Shown here: positions 16,703-25,300 of the stretch, piece by piece
Numbering within the stretch: the first letter of the stretch is position 1
Layout: each line of letters begins with the position of its first letter
NCBI GenBank assembly: GCA_963851045.1
Contig: CAWKNC010000002.1
Coordinates: 496,001 to 560,000 of the forward strand
Reading direction: 5' to 3'
Length of the DNA: 64,000 nt
From: WHSW01 sp963851045
GTDB taxonomy: Bacteria > Actinomycetota > Thermoleophilia > Solirubrobacterales > 70-9
Made by a program: the position numbers and the translations under genes
The notes under the pieces: generated by a model
Seen by the model: only the letters and a program-made list of their open reading frames with translations
The model's database searches: none
What the model was told of the DNA's origin: nothing

Positions 16703-17587
16703 ATGGATGTGAAATTGACCCCGGCGTTATCGGACGACGAGCTGAGGGGGCTTACGCGCCATGGCTTTGGCGTCGCCTACCGGATGCTTGGCAGCGTCAC
16801 CGAAGCAGAGGACGTAGCCCAGGAAGCGGTGCTGCGCTTCGCGCGCGTCGCGGACACGATCGATGAACCCGATGCGTGGATCACCACGACGGCGACCCGC
16901 CTGGCGATCGACGTGCTGCGCTCCTCGCGCGTTCGCCGCGAGAGCTACGTGGGCCCGTGGCTGCCCGAGCCGCTGATCGAGGACCGCGCAGCGGGGCCGG
17001 CCGATGAGGTCGAGACGGCCGATTCCGTTTCGCAAGCTTTTCTCGTGATGCTCGAGCGGCTGACGCCGGTCGAGCGCGCCGCCTTGCTGCTCCGAGAGGT
17101 CTTCGACTACGAGTACTCGGAGATCGCCGAGATCATCGATCGCACCGAAGTGAACACGCGACAGCTCCTCACGCGCGCAAAGAAGCATCTCGCGGCGGGC
17201 AGACCGCGCTTCGATCCCGACGAGGCGCTGCGCGACGAGCTGTTGCAGCGCTTTCTCGCCGCGGCGGGCGACGGCGACGTTGAAGCCCTGGAGGACATGC
17301 TCGCCGAGGACGCGGCGCTTTACTCCGACGGCGGCGGAAAGGTCACGGCTGCGCGCAAGCCGCTCTTCGGCCGAGCCCGCATCGCCAGGGTTCTCGCAAA
17401 GCTCACCCGCAAGCAGCGGCGCCGTGGCCCGTTCAGGGTTGAGCTCGTGAAGGTCAACCACCAGCCCGGGCGGATCCTGCGCGGGGTCGACGGCGAGATC
17501 TGGGACGTCATGTCGATCGACGTCGTCGACGGGCGGATCCAGACGGTGCGGATCATCCGCAACCCGGACAAGCTCGCGCACGTCTGA
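16703..17587 (+). CDS. ECF41 RNA polymerase sigma factor with SnoaL-like C-domain
   Basis: A 294-residue sigma factor. Sigma-70 region 2 is at about 12-75 (AYRMLGSVTEAEDVAQEAVL) and region 4 at about 112-165 (LTPVERAALLLREVFDYEYS). A C-terminal SnoaL/NTF2-like extension (about 180-290) follows. All three ECF41 signatures are present: WLPEPL in the linker (86-91), DGGGK (209-213) and NPDKL (287-291). In this group the fused C-domain acts as a built-in regulator instead of an anti-sigma factor. ATG 16703 is preferred over the TTG at 16676, which lies inside the promoter. The usual COE partner is not adjacent, but a CMD-family gene lies at 20.2 kb. Confidence 0.95.
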   Translation: MDVKLTPALSDDELRGLTRHGFGVAYRMLGSVTEAEDVAQEAVLRFARVADTIDEPDAWITTTATRLAIDVLRSSRVRRESYVGPWLPEPLIEDRAAGPADEVETADSVSQAFLVMLERLTPVERAALLLREVFDYEYSEIAEIIDRTEVNTRQLLTRAKKHLAAGRPRFDPDEALRDELLQRFLAAAGDGDVEALEDMLAEDAALYSDGGGKVTAARKPLFGRARIARVLAKLTRKQRRRGPFRVELVKVNHQPGRILRGVDGEIWDVMSIDVVDGRIQTVRIIRNPDKLAHV

Positions 17588-17616
17588 AGACTTCTGCGCC
17601 GCGGCCGCCCCCTGCG

Positions 17617-17664
17617 CCGAACGTCGCGGAGTTAGTCCTATAGGCGGCCTTCAGCGACGTTCGG
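17617..17664. repeat. 11-bp perfect inverted repeat between sigma gene and tRNA
   Basis: CCGAACGTCGC at 17617-17627 is matched by its exact complement at 17654-17664, with a 26-base loop that itself contains the palindrome CCTATAGG. It lies just after the ECF41 gene and before the 3' end of the convergent tRNA-Leu. A terminator-like hairpin serving one or both genes is plausible, though no clear T-run follows. A protein-binding dyad cannot be excluded. Confidence 0.5.
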
Positions 17665-17693
17665 GCTCTTGGGCGAGATGCGTGCTTGCTTGA

Positions 17694-17780
<87 letters not shown>

Positions 17781-17861
17781 TTGAGGGAGAGGCGATTCTA
17801 GACAGACGCGCACCGTCCGTTGCGAAGCCTTGCATCCGTCCGAACGGGGGGCTACTGTTAC

Positions 17862-17873
17862 GAACATATGTTC
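17862..17873. promoter_or_regulatory. LexA/SOS box upstream of lexA
   Basis: GAACATATGTTC is a perfect palindrome matching the Gram-positive/actinobacterial LexA operator (GAAC-N4-GTTC, here CGAAC-N4-GTTCT). It lies 48 bases before the lexA start, consistent with autorepression. Confidence 0.9.
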
Positions 17874-17920
17874 TGTCCAACGAGGCACCGCAGCCTCAGA
17901 CCCCGCGAAGGAGCTGGCCA

Positions 17921-18523
17921 GTGGACCTGACCAAGCGTCAGAAGGAGATCTTCGACTTCATGGCAAGTACGCCACGAAGTACGGATATCCGCCCACCGTG
18001 CGCGAGATCGGCAAGGCTGTCGGGCTGCATTCGTCCTCGACCGTGCATGCCCACCTCGCCAACCTCGAAAAGATCGGGCTCTTGCGCCGTGACCCGACGA
18101 AGCCGCGAGCGATCGAGGTGCTCGTCGACAAGGCGAAGAAGGCAGTCCGGCCATTGGGCTTGCCGCTCGTCGGTCAGGTCGCCGCCGGTTCGCCGATCCT
18201 CGCCGAGGAGAACATCGAGGATTACCTCGAGGTGCCCGACGTGATCGGCGGCGAGGACGGGGACTACATCCTCCGCGTCCGCGGCGACTCGATGATCGGC
18301 GCCGGCATTCTCGAGAACGACTTCGTGGTCGTTCGGCCGATTGAGACCGCTGATGACGGCGAGATCGTTGTCGCGATGATCGACGAGGAGGCGACGGTCA
18401 AGAGTTTCTACAAGGAGCCCGACCAGGTTCGCCTCGAGCCGGCAAACGACGCCTACGAGCCCATCCGCAGCTCGCGACGTGCAGCTGCTCGGGCGAGTGG
18501 TCGGAGTGTTCAGGAGCGTCTGA
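17921..18523 (+). CDS. lexA: SOS repressor LexA, two apparent frameshifts
   Basis: LexA represses DNA-damage genes and self-cleaves when RecA is activated. The protein reads from GTG 17921 (VDLTKRQKEIFDF), shifts frame near 17962, then continues YATKYGYPPTVREIGKAVGL (winged HTH). The S24 peptidase domain follows, with the AAGS cleavage site, catalytic Ser in RGDSMIGAG and Lys in ATVKSFY. Near 18471 it shifts back to give RDVQLLGRVVGVFRSV and the stop at 18521-18523. One base appears lost at the first site and one gained at the second, so start and end share a frame. Since lexA is normally conserved and every motif is intact, sequencing error is more likely than loss of function. Its promoter carries a LexA box. 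Confidence 0.88.
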
Positions 18524-18524
18524 C

Positions 18525-18758
18525 GTGAGTGCGGTGGCAACACCACGGCGGCAGCGCGCGATGACGCAGCGTGCGCTCGCGCCGGAGCGCTCGGCGCAGC
18601 GGCTGTTCGAGCCGCGCGCCGGCGGGGTTTCGCTCGAGGATCGGATCCTCGTAGCGTGGGAGGACCTCGCCGGCGCCATCAGCGCCGAGTGCGTGGTGTG
18701 CGGTGGCCGCATGGGCGTCAGCGCCGGTTGTGAGGACTGCGGGTCGCATTTGTCATGA
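18525..18758 (+). CDS. Small zinc-ribbon protein
   Basis: A 77-residue basic protein whose C-terminal third is a zinc ribbon: CVVCGGRM and, after seven residues, CEDCGSHL (two CxxC knuckles, about 56-75). The N-terminus is Arg-rich. GTG 18525 lies one base after the lexA stop, so it is co-transcribed with lexA and likely SOS-induced. A nucleic-acid or partner-binding role in the damage response is possible but untested. I recognise no named family. Confidence 0.72.
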   Translation: MSAVATPRRQRAMTQRALAPERSAQRLFEPRAGGVSLEDRILVAWEDLAGAISAECVVCGGRMGVSAGCEDCGSHLS

Positions 18759-18793
18759 AAGCTGCGCGGCCCCGCGGGGCCGCGGCGGCGGCG

Positions 18794-18799
18794 TACAAT
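18794..18799 (+). promoter_or_regulatory. -10 box of RNase P RNA
   Basis: TACAAT lies about 7 bases before the predicted 5' end of the RNase P RNA, the correct place for a -10 element. No good -35 is visible in the very GC-rich sequence before it. Confidence 0.55.
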
Positions 18800-18804
18800 C
18801 CGTC

Positions 18805-19165
18805 GGACTGACCGTGCAGTCGCGGGAGGTTCAATCTCTCGAGGAAAGTCCGGACACCAAAGGGCATGGCGGTGGGTAACGCCCACCCGGGGAAACCCGC
18901 GGGAAAGTGCCACAGAAAGAACACCGCCGATGGCGCCTCTGTAGCTACGGGGCGCACAGGTAAGGGTGAAATGGTGCGGTAAGAGCGCACCGGCGCTGCG
19001 GTGACGTAGCGGCCAGGTAAACCCCGCCAGGTGCAAGGCCAAGCAGGATCGTCGACCCGGCCCGGGGAGATCCAGGTGGGCCGCAGGGCGAAAGCCCCGC
19101 CGGGACCTAGGACCCGGCGAGATGGATGGCTGCGCAAGACAAAATCCGGCTTATAGGTCAGTTAA
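18805..19165 (+). ncRNA. rnpB: RNase P RNA, bacterial type A
   Basis: The catalytic RNA that trims tRNA 5' leaders. Universal blocks are in order: GAGGAAAGTCCGGAC (P3/P4 entry, about 18839-18853), GTGCCACAGAAA, GGTAAGGGTGAAA with the GGTGCGGTAAGAGCGCACC hairpin, GGTAAACCCC, and the 3' P4 strand AGACAAAATCCGGCTTATAGG written in part as AAAATCCGGCTTATAGG. The P1 helix pairs ACTGACC (18807-18813) with GGTCAGT (19156-19162), which fixes both ends. It is followed directly by a strong terminator. Confidence 0.96.
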
Positions 19166-19168
19166 GGG

Positions 19169-19193
19169 AAAGCCCCGCCTCGGCGGGGCTTTC
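19169..19193 (+). terminator. Rho-independent terminator after rnpB
   Basis: The stem AAAGCCCCGCC pairs with GGCGGGGCTTT around a very tight loop, ending in TTT and CC, immediately after the RNase P RNA. This is the clearest intrinsic terminator in the window. Confidence 0.85.
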
Positions 19194-19374
19194 CTATTGG
19201 TAGAGCCAGCCGGAAGCTCGGGCCTGGTGACGGGGGCGTCGCTCCGAGAGCGCGATCTCGGTTGCAGAGTTCGCGCTGCGGCTCGATGCGGTCGATTTCC
19301 TCGCTAGGAGCAACAAATTCGCGCTCACCCGACACTCATAAAGTGCAAACCCCCACCAAATCCTTTGATAGTTT

Positions 19375-19523
19375 GGCGCCTCGCTTAGTCCCCGCCTCAT
19401 ACAGCGGGGAGCGGGGGACCCACAAAGCAAACAGTCCCACGGTCCCGGGGCGAATCGCCGGCCATCAGGCCGCGTAGCGCCATCTCTTTCGGCGCGAGCC
19501 CGTCAGCTAACCCCGTAAGCGCC
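19375..19523 (+). promoter_or_regulatory. Cyclic di-AMP riboswitch (ydaO type)
   Basis: The 338-base gap between rnpB and the RlpA-like gene holds this element; I see nothing else clear in 19194-19374. Conserved ydaO blocks occur in order: CGCTTAGTCCCCGCC, AGCGGGGGACCCAC, GGGGCGAATCGCC, CTCTTTCGGCGCGAGCCCG and TCAGCTAACCCCGTAAGCG. The closing P1 helix pairs GGCGC (19375-19379) with GCGCC (19519-19523). Its 3' strand is followed at once by GGAAGAG and the ATG at 19532. The class is a c-di-AMP sensing OFF switch, often found before cell-wall hydrolases and potassium transport genes, matching the gene it precedes. Confidence 0.9.
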
Positions 19524-19531
19524 CGGAAGAG

Positions 19532-20201
19532 ATGACGAAGAACCCCACGACGATCGCAGCGACCGTACTCGCGGCAGTTTTGCTTGTCGCGGCCTCGGCG
19601 CACGCGAGCGGCACCGGCTCTGGGTCGGGGGGAGTTTCAGGCGGGGGTGCCGGCGGCGTCGCGCCAGCTCCGCAGACGACATTGCCGCCCGGCTGTCTCG
19701 ACACCCAGCTCGGCAAGCGCGACCTCACGGTCGGCGATTGCGGCGTCGATGTCGAGACGCTCAATTGGATCCTCAAGGCAAAGGAGTTCGGCGCGCCGGC
19801 GCTCACGACCAAGTTCGGAAGGCCAACGGCGGACGCGGTTGGCGAGTTTCAGGCGGCAGCGGACCTGCGTCGAAATGGCGTGTTCAACTCGACCACCGCC
19901 ACGGCCCTCTTTCGTTCGATGCCGGCTCAGCTCGCCACCTGGTACGGGCCGGGCTTCTTCGGCAACCAGACGGCGTGCGGGCAAACGCTTACTCGCAAGA
20001 CGAAGGGCGTCGCCCACAAGACGCTGCCGTGCGGCTCGAAGGTGGTGCGTCCGTTACAAGGGCCGCTTCGCTCGCACCACGGTGATCGATCGCGGTCCGT
20101 TTGCGAACGGGGCCGCCTGGGATCTGACCCAGGCGACCGCTCGCTCGCTGAACTTCACCGCGACCGACACGATCCGCGTCGCAAAACTGGCCCGCCGCTA
20201 G
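19532..20201 (+). CDS. Peptidoglycan-binding plus RlpA-like DPBB protein, frameshifted
   Basis: An exported cell-wall protein of about 222 residues after correction. The signal peptide is about 1-26, a Gly-rich linker follows, then a peptidoglycan-binding type 1 domain (about 55-130: DLTVGDCGVDVETLNWIL, with TADAVGEFQ). A double-psi beta-barrel domain like RlpA comes next (ATWYGPGFFGNQTACGQTL, then TTVIDRGPFANGAAWDLTQA). Near 20052 one extra base shifts the frame between LPCGSKVV and VRYKGRFAR; the second frame then runs to the stop at 20199. Expression should fall when c-di-AMP binds the leader riboswitch. It shares a CTAG stop overlap with the convergent CMD gene. Confidence 0.85.
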
Positions 20202-20764
20202 GCGGCCTTGGAGAGCGCCGCCAGCGCGGCCTGATCCTTCGGCAGAGCCGCTGCGTTTGCGATCAGGGTCTGGAACTCGTTGAGGGCCAGATGCGCGACC
20301 GCCTCGAGCAACTCCTCGTCGGTCCAGTCCTGCTCGCGAGCCTCCTCGGCCAGATGCTGAGCCGGGCGACCGTCGGTCTCGATCAGCGCCGCGAGGAAGG
20401 CGAGAAGTGCTGCTTCCTTCTCGTCCTTGGACTCAAAGCGCCTGGCGGCCGCGATCTCGTCGAGCCCTAGACCTGTTGCCCGAGCCGTCCTCGCGTGCTG
20501 AGCGATCGAGTAGGGATCGCCACGGCGCTCGGCGATCGCGAGCCCGATCCGCTCACGCGTGGCGGGCGGGAGGGAGCCTGAGCGCAACTCGTGGTGCATC
20601 CGCGCGTAAGCGCGCAGCGCCGCGGGCGCGCCCGCGAGCACGCCGATGAACTTCGAGACCTCGCCGGCGGCGCCTGCGACGCCCTTGAGGATCTTGATGC
20701 TGCCCTCAGGGGCAGTTAGCTCGTCGTGGATGTGAAAGCGACTCATGTCTGTCTTGACTGTCAT
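20198..20764 (-). CDS. Carboxymuconolactone decarboxylase (AhpD-like) family protein
   Basis: A protein of about 188 residues from ATG 20764, which has a good ribosome site (GAAGGGA, 7 bases upstream). It shows the all-helical CMD/AhpD fold: LPPATRERIGLAIAERRGDP, then SIAQHARTARATGLGLDEIA. The redox CxxC of AhpD-type members is absent (PYSIAQH where YCxxxH-type Cys would be), so peroxidase activity is doubtful. A second degenerate repeat with LLEAVAHLALNEFQTLIANA ends the protein. CMD proteins are typical targets of ECF41 sigma factors, but no TGTCACA-N16-CGTC element is seen before this gene. Confidence 0.82.
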   Translation of the reverse strand: MTVKTDMSRFHIHDELTAPEGSIKILKGVAGAAGEVSKFIGVLAGAPAALRAYARMHHELRSGSLPPATRERIGLAIAERRGDPYSIAQHARTARATGLGLDEIAAARRFESKDEKEAALLAFLAALIETDGRPAQHLAEEAREQDWTDEELLEAVAHLALNEFQTLIANAAALPKDQAALAALSKAA

Positions 20765-20836
20765 CCGTGTCCCTTCGTTGCCGCGCAAATGCGCTTTAGA
20801 AAGCCTTATTCCTGCCTTTACTTTACTTTTAGCTAG

Positions 20837-20865
20837 TTACTTACCTGTCGTAAGTCCAATATAGG
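20837..20865 (+). promoter_or_regulatory. Candidate glnA promoter
   Basis: TTACTT (20837-20842) and TATAGG (20860-20865) with a 17-base spacer, inside an unusually AT-rich island between the divergent CMD gene and glnA. Spacing is ideal; the hexamers are moderate matches to a housekeeping promoter. It would leave a leader of about 90 bases. Confidence 0.4.
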
Positions 20866-20959
20866 GAACACGCCTAACACGTGGAAGGTGTGCCGCCGTT
20901 TTTCTTGGACTAACTACTCATACGCAGGAAACGCCGTCACGGATAAGCTGAGCCGCGAA

Positions 20960-22321
20960 ATGACCGAAACCGTCAAACGCCCGGAGTCAGTCGAAGACGT
21001 CCTCGCCGCGGTGCGCGACAACGATGTGCGCTTCATCCGGCTCTGGTTCACCGACGTTCTTGGCCAGCTGAAGTCGTTTTCGATCAACGCCTCCGAGCTC
21101 GAGGACGCGTTCGAGGGCGGGATGGGTTTCGACGGCTCGTCGATCACCGGCTTCAACCCGATCGAGGAGTCGGACATGATCGCGATGCCCGACCCGACCA
21201 GCTTCGCACTGATCCCCTGGCGGCCCTCGGAGGAAAACGCCACCGCGCGGATGTTCTGCGACGTTCAGATCCCGGGCGGCGAGCCGTATGAGGGCGACCC
21301 CCGCTGGATCTTGCGCCGCGCGCTCAAGCGGGCCGAGGAGATGGGCTTCGACGCCTTCAACATCGGTCCCGAGCTCGAGTTCTTTTATTTCAAGGACTCG
21401 AAGACCGACGGCGGGCCACCGGAGGTTGTCGACGAAGGCGGCTACTTCGATCTGACGACGCTCGACGCGGGCTCCGACGTGCGCCGCGAAACGATCCTCG
21501 CGCTCGAGCAATTGGGCATCCACGTCGAGTACGCCCACCACGAGGTCGGCCCCTCCCAGCACGAGGTCGACATGCGCTACAAGGACGCGCTCGCGATGTC
21601 CGACGACTGCATGACCTACCGGATCACGGTCAAGGAGTACGCGATGAAGTACGGCATGCACGCGACGTTCATGCCGAAGCCGCTGTTCGGCGAGAACGGC
21701 TCAGGGATGCACGTGCACCAGTCGCTCTCGGCGGGCGGCAAGAACGCCTTCTATGACCCCGACGACCAGTACTTTCTCTCGCCGACGGCGAAGTCGTTCA
21801 TTGCCGGCCAGCTGCGACACGCGCGCGAGATCGCCCCGCTCTTTGCTCAGTGGGTGAACTCCTACAAGCGGCTCGTCCCCGGCTACGAGGCACCTGTGTA
21901 CCTGGCGTGGTCGCGTCGCAATCGCTCTGCACTGATCAGGGTGCCGCTCTATCACCCGGGCAAGGAGGAGGCGACCCGCGCCGAGCTGCGCTGCCCCGAT
22001 CCGAGCGCGAACCCCTATCTCTGCTTCGCCGGGATGCTGCACGCCGGCCTCGAGGGGATCGAGCACGGCTACGAGCTGCCCGAGCCGATGGAGCAAAACC
22101 TCTACCACCTGACCCCCGAGGAGCGCGCGCAGCGCGGAATCGAGCAGCTGCCCGAGAATCTCGGCGAGGCGATCGAGCTCGCGGCCGAGTCAGAGCTCGT
22201 CCTGCGGATCCTCGGCGAACACACCTTCAAGCGCTTCATCGAGATCAAGCGCGAGGAGTGGGAGGAGTACCGCGTACAGGTCACTCCCTGGGAGCTGAAC
22301 CGCTTCCTCTCGATTCTCTGA
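20960..22321 (+). CDS. glnA: Glutamine synthetase type I (GSI-alpha)
   Basis: 453 residues from ATG 20960; an in-frame extension to 20888 lacks homology. It forms glutamine from glutamate, ammonia and ATP as a cytoplasmic dodecamer. Signatures are MGFDGSSITGF (about 54-64), GPELEFFYF (ATP and metal site), the latch-like HHEVGPSQHEVDMRY, the FMPKPLFGENGSGMHVHQSL active site and NRSALIRVPLY. The opening VRFIRLWFTDVLGQLKSFSI and overall length place it in the Bacillus-like alpha group, usually controlled by feedback and repressor proteins and not by adenylylation. It ends 4 bases before the stop of the convergent hydrolase. Confidence 0.96.
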   Translation: MTETVKRPESVEDVLAAVRDNDVRFIRLWFTDVLGQLKSFSINASELEDAFEGGMGFDGSSITGFNPIEESDMIAMPDPTSFALIPWRPSEENATARMFCDVQIPGGEPYEGDPRWILRRALKRAEEMGFDAFNIGPELEFFYFKDSKTDGGPPEVVDEGGYFDLTTLDAGSDVRRETILALEQLGIHVEYAHHEVGPSQHEVDMRYKDALAMSDDCMTYRITVKEYAMKYGMHATFMPKPLFGENGSGMHVHQSLSAGGKNAFYDPDDQYFLSPTAKSFIAGQLRHAREIAPLFAQWVNSYKRLVPGYEAPVYLAWSRRNRSALIRVPLYHPGKEEATRAELRCPDPSANPYLCFAGMLHAGLEGIEHGYELPEPMEQNLYHLTPEERAQRGIEQLPENLGEAIELAAESELVLRILGEHTFKRFIEIKREEWEEYRVQVTPWELNRFLSIL

Positions 22322-22325
22322 ACGG

Positions 22326-24249
22326 CTAGCAGCGAGCCGCGGGACGCCGGCCGGCGCCGGGGGCAAGTCGCTGGCCGGTCAGCAGCCGGGGTCGCGCGGC
22401 CCGCCGCACGTGGGTGCAGTCGGGCGCGCTCCCGGACCGCCAGGCGCACCCTCAGTCTCGAGACGTCGATCTCATAGCTGTCGTTGGAGGGCCGTGAATA
22501 GGGGGCGTCGTTGCCGAGCAGCTCGAGCTCGATCTCGTGACCGAACTCGAATCGCCACGCTGCCGGGTGCAACTGCCAGACCTGCCGTTCGCCGGCGCCG
22601 GGCCGATAGAGGCCGCGCGAGACCAGTCGCCGGGTGCCGGTTTGCGGGTCCACGTCCCAAAGGCGAGCGGCGATCTGCGAATCCTCGGGCCGCGCGCCGT
22701 CGACCGAGAGGTTCGCGATCACGGTGGGCGAGCCGATCAGGGTGACGCCGCGGCGGCGCTCGATCGTGCGCTCGGCCAGCGCCGTGGCGCCGGAGAGTTC
22801 GTTGGCGACGCTGACGCAGCCGTCGCCACCGCCGGCGACCGGGTCGAGAGCGCGACCCGTCGCCGGATCTCCCCCGGCTGAGCCGATCGTCTGTTCCTCA
22901 CGGACGCCGAAACGCACCTCCCCGCGGGCCAGGCGCGCGAAGGTCGGGGCCCGGTACGGACCGCGCGGCTCGGCCTCGCGAGGGCAGGTCTGTGCGAAGG
23001 CGGTGACATCGGCACGCGGAGGTCGCCCGCGCTCAAGAAGGTGGTGGTCGAACCAGCGGTGAATCGACCGCAGCAGCCGACTGCGCTCGCGATGCTTGTT
23101 GGCGGCTCGCTGGTGGCCGAAGTCGCCGAGCTGCAGCTTCAGGGGCAGTCGCGGCCAGCGCGCCCGGGTGCGGTTGGCAAAGCGCAGGACCTCGTCGACC
23201 GGGAAGAGGTCGTCGGTGAACCCGGACGCCAGCAGCAGGGGTGGGGGACGGCGGGTCGGCGGCACGTAGTAGGCGGAGTGGTAGTTCGCGAGGGTCTCGA
23301 CAATCGCCTGCGCCTGGGGCTCGTCGTAGGGTTCGCCGGCGCTCGTTCGCGTAACCCACTCGGTTACGTCAGCCTCAGGATCGGTGCCGGTGGGCGCCAG
23401 AAACCCCATGGGTCGGCCCGGGACGAAGGGCTCGCCGACCGGCTGGCCCGGTCCCGTGGCGGTCTGCGCAGCGGCGAATATCGCGTTGACAACCGTGGCC
23501 TTCTCGACGCCGACCGGGGCCGTTGCCACGGATCGCGGCGTGATCGCATTGGAGAAGACGCGGCCGTTGGGGGCCGCCGCGGAAACGAGGTCGGTCCAGG
23601 GGATCACCGAGGCAGCTGCCGCGAGGCGGAGTGGTACGCCGGCGGGGCTGCGCCACGGAACGAGGCTTCCATCGGGAAGCATCACCCGGTCGGCGAGCGC
23701 CGCCAGCATCAGCGTCTGCCCGCCCCCATAGCTATCGCCTGTTGCCGCGATGCGACGAGGGTTGGCGATCCCCTCGTCGACCAATCGCCCGATCAGCTCC
23801 TGCGTGTCGCGTACCTCGTAGCGGACATCGGCGAGGTGGATGTAGCCCTCGGCGCAAGCCTGGGGGCTGGCGAGGCGCGACTCGGGCGTGCCGCACGATC
23901 CCCAGAGCCCGCGGGCCGTGTAGGTCAGGACCGCATAACCCTCGCGAGCCCAGGCAAATGCATTGTCCGTGTACGCGGTCTCCTGCGGGTTCAGATACTC
24001 GTACTTGGAGTTGCCGAAGCCATGGATCTCGACCACCAGCGGCAGCTCGGTCGCGCCTGCTCGCGGCAGGGTGAGGGTGGTATCGAGCGGTACGCCGTCC
24101 CACGTTTGGACCAGCCCCGAGCATTGATGGACCCCCTCGACGTCGCCGCAGGCCGTAAGACCGAGCGGCTCAGCGCCGCGGGCGCTCGGGACGACGACCG
24201 CAACCAAGCCCAGCGCCAGGATCACGGCGAGAGTGGCTCTCGTTCTCAC
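22326..24249 (-). CDS. Secreted CocE/NonD-type alpha/beta hydrolase, frameshifted 3' end
   Basis: Roughly 640 residues. The signal peptide is about 1-25; the hydrolase core has the nucleophile motif GDSYGGGQT (about 168-176), acid in SGFTDDLFPV and base His in LGDFGHQRAA. A C-terminal jelly-roll domain follows (about 480-600: SGATALAERTIERRRGVTLI, then WRFEFGHEIELELLGNDAPY). As written the frame does not stop but runs on through the antisense of glnA to 22102. Allowing one extra base near 22425, the tail becomes RERPDCTHVRRAARPRLLTG and stops at TAG 22326-22328, just past the glnA stop. That is much more credible. X-Pro peptidase or esterase activity is possible; the substrate is unknown. Confidence 0.82.
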
Positions 24250-24337
24250 CCCCGCAGTCTCGCGACTCGGCCGTGCATCCGCGCCGTTTACTCCCGCTCA
24301 TAGGCACACTCGCTTTGGCGCCGACTGAGAGCTTCGA

Positions 24338-25132
24338 TCAGCCGCTGACCGAGGTTCCGAAGAGCTCACAGCGGGTGGAGCTCTCGTTGAGATTGAGGTG
24401 GACCGTCGCCGAGAACCCGGTACGAGTCGTGAAGTGGATGGTCACCTGCTGGTCCGCGTTGAGGCCCGGAAAACTGTCGTCGATGGAGAAGACGTCGACG
24501 GTGTCGAACGGGCTGTCCTCCTCTGCAAGCATGTCCACCAACCCGTCACCGTCGTTGGAGCCGTCCTCGCTGCGGATGGCAACCCTCGAGATCAGCGAGC
24601 CGTTTACCCCGGTCGCCGCCGAGACGTCGAGGCCGTCGCCGAAATCCTGGCACTGGGCATCGATCCGGAAGATCCCCGGGTAGGTGAGGACGCTCTGGAT
24701 GGGTGTGCCGACCGGCACCTCAAAGCTGATCTGCTTGACCTCGAGCCCGCCGACCTTGCCCGCGTTTGCCGCGCTGCCAGCGGTCGTCGCACTACCAGCG
24801 GTCGTCGCGCTGTCAGCGGTTGCGGCGTTCACGCCCTGCAGGCTCGCCTCGTCGATGTCGCTTCCGGTGAGCGAGTTGTCTGCGACCTGCCCCGAGCCAA
24901 TCGCGTTAGAGCCAATCGCGGATGACCCAACGGCACCCGGAGCGAGCTTCGTCGCGTTCACCGCGCCATTGCCGAGATCGCGTGTCTTCACCGCTCCGTC
25001 CTTGATCTGCTTGGACTTGACGCTGTTCTTGTTGAGCGCGGCGATCGCAAAGCTTCCTCCCCCGACAGCGAGAAAGACGGCGACGGTCGCCATGACGTTG
25101 GCGTAGGAGAGGTGAGATCGAAATCGAGGCAT
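24338..25132 (-). CDS. Thermoleophilia-type stalk-repeat surface protein
   Basis: About 264 residues from ATG 25132. The opening PRFRSHLSYANVMATVAVFL and a hydrophobic segment (about 10-30) form a signal or anchor of a kind seen almost only in Thermoleophilia. A stalk of degenerate repeats follows (NSVKSKQIKDGAVKTRDLGN, then NATKLAPGAVGSSAIGSNAI), next a low-complexity region (SATTAGSATTAGSA), and a C-terminal beta-rich head with two Cys (about 150-264). It probably forms a fibrous surface projection. It is divergent from the kinase cluster. A related protein is at 42.9 kb. Confidence 0.8.
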   Translation of the reverse strand: MPRFRSHLSYANVMATVAVFLAVGGGSFAIAALNKNSVKSKQIKDGAVKTRDLGNGAVNATKLAPGAVGSSAIGSNAIGSGQVADNSLTGSDIDEASLQGVNAATADSATTAGSATTAGSAANAGKVGGLEVKQISFEVPVGTPIQSVLTYPGIFRIDAQCQDFGDGLDVSAATGVNGSLISRVAIRSEDGSNDGDGLVDMLAEEDSPFDTVDVFSIDDSFPGLNADQQVTIHFTTRTGFSATVHLNLNESSTRCELFGTSVSG

Positions 25133-25300
25133 GTGCGGATCCTGGCGGGGCAGACGGGGATGGGCAACCCCCCAGGTGGGTGAATCGGCCACCCCCTCGA
25201 CTGGATGGCGCTCAGGAATCCCGCAAGTACTCAGTATTTACACCGAGTTTCTCGACCTTCGGTGCGCTGTCAGGGATAATCCGCAAGTGCAGGAGGTTCG

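Noticed and set aside
22102..22325. C-terminal extension of the CocE-type hydrolase across the 3' end of glnA
   Set aside because: It is the antisense of the conserved glnA end. A one-base correction near 22425 gives a natural stop beside the glnA stop.
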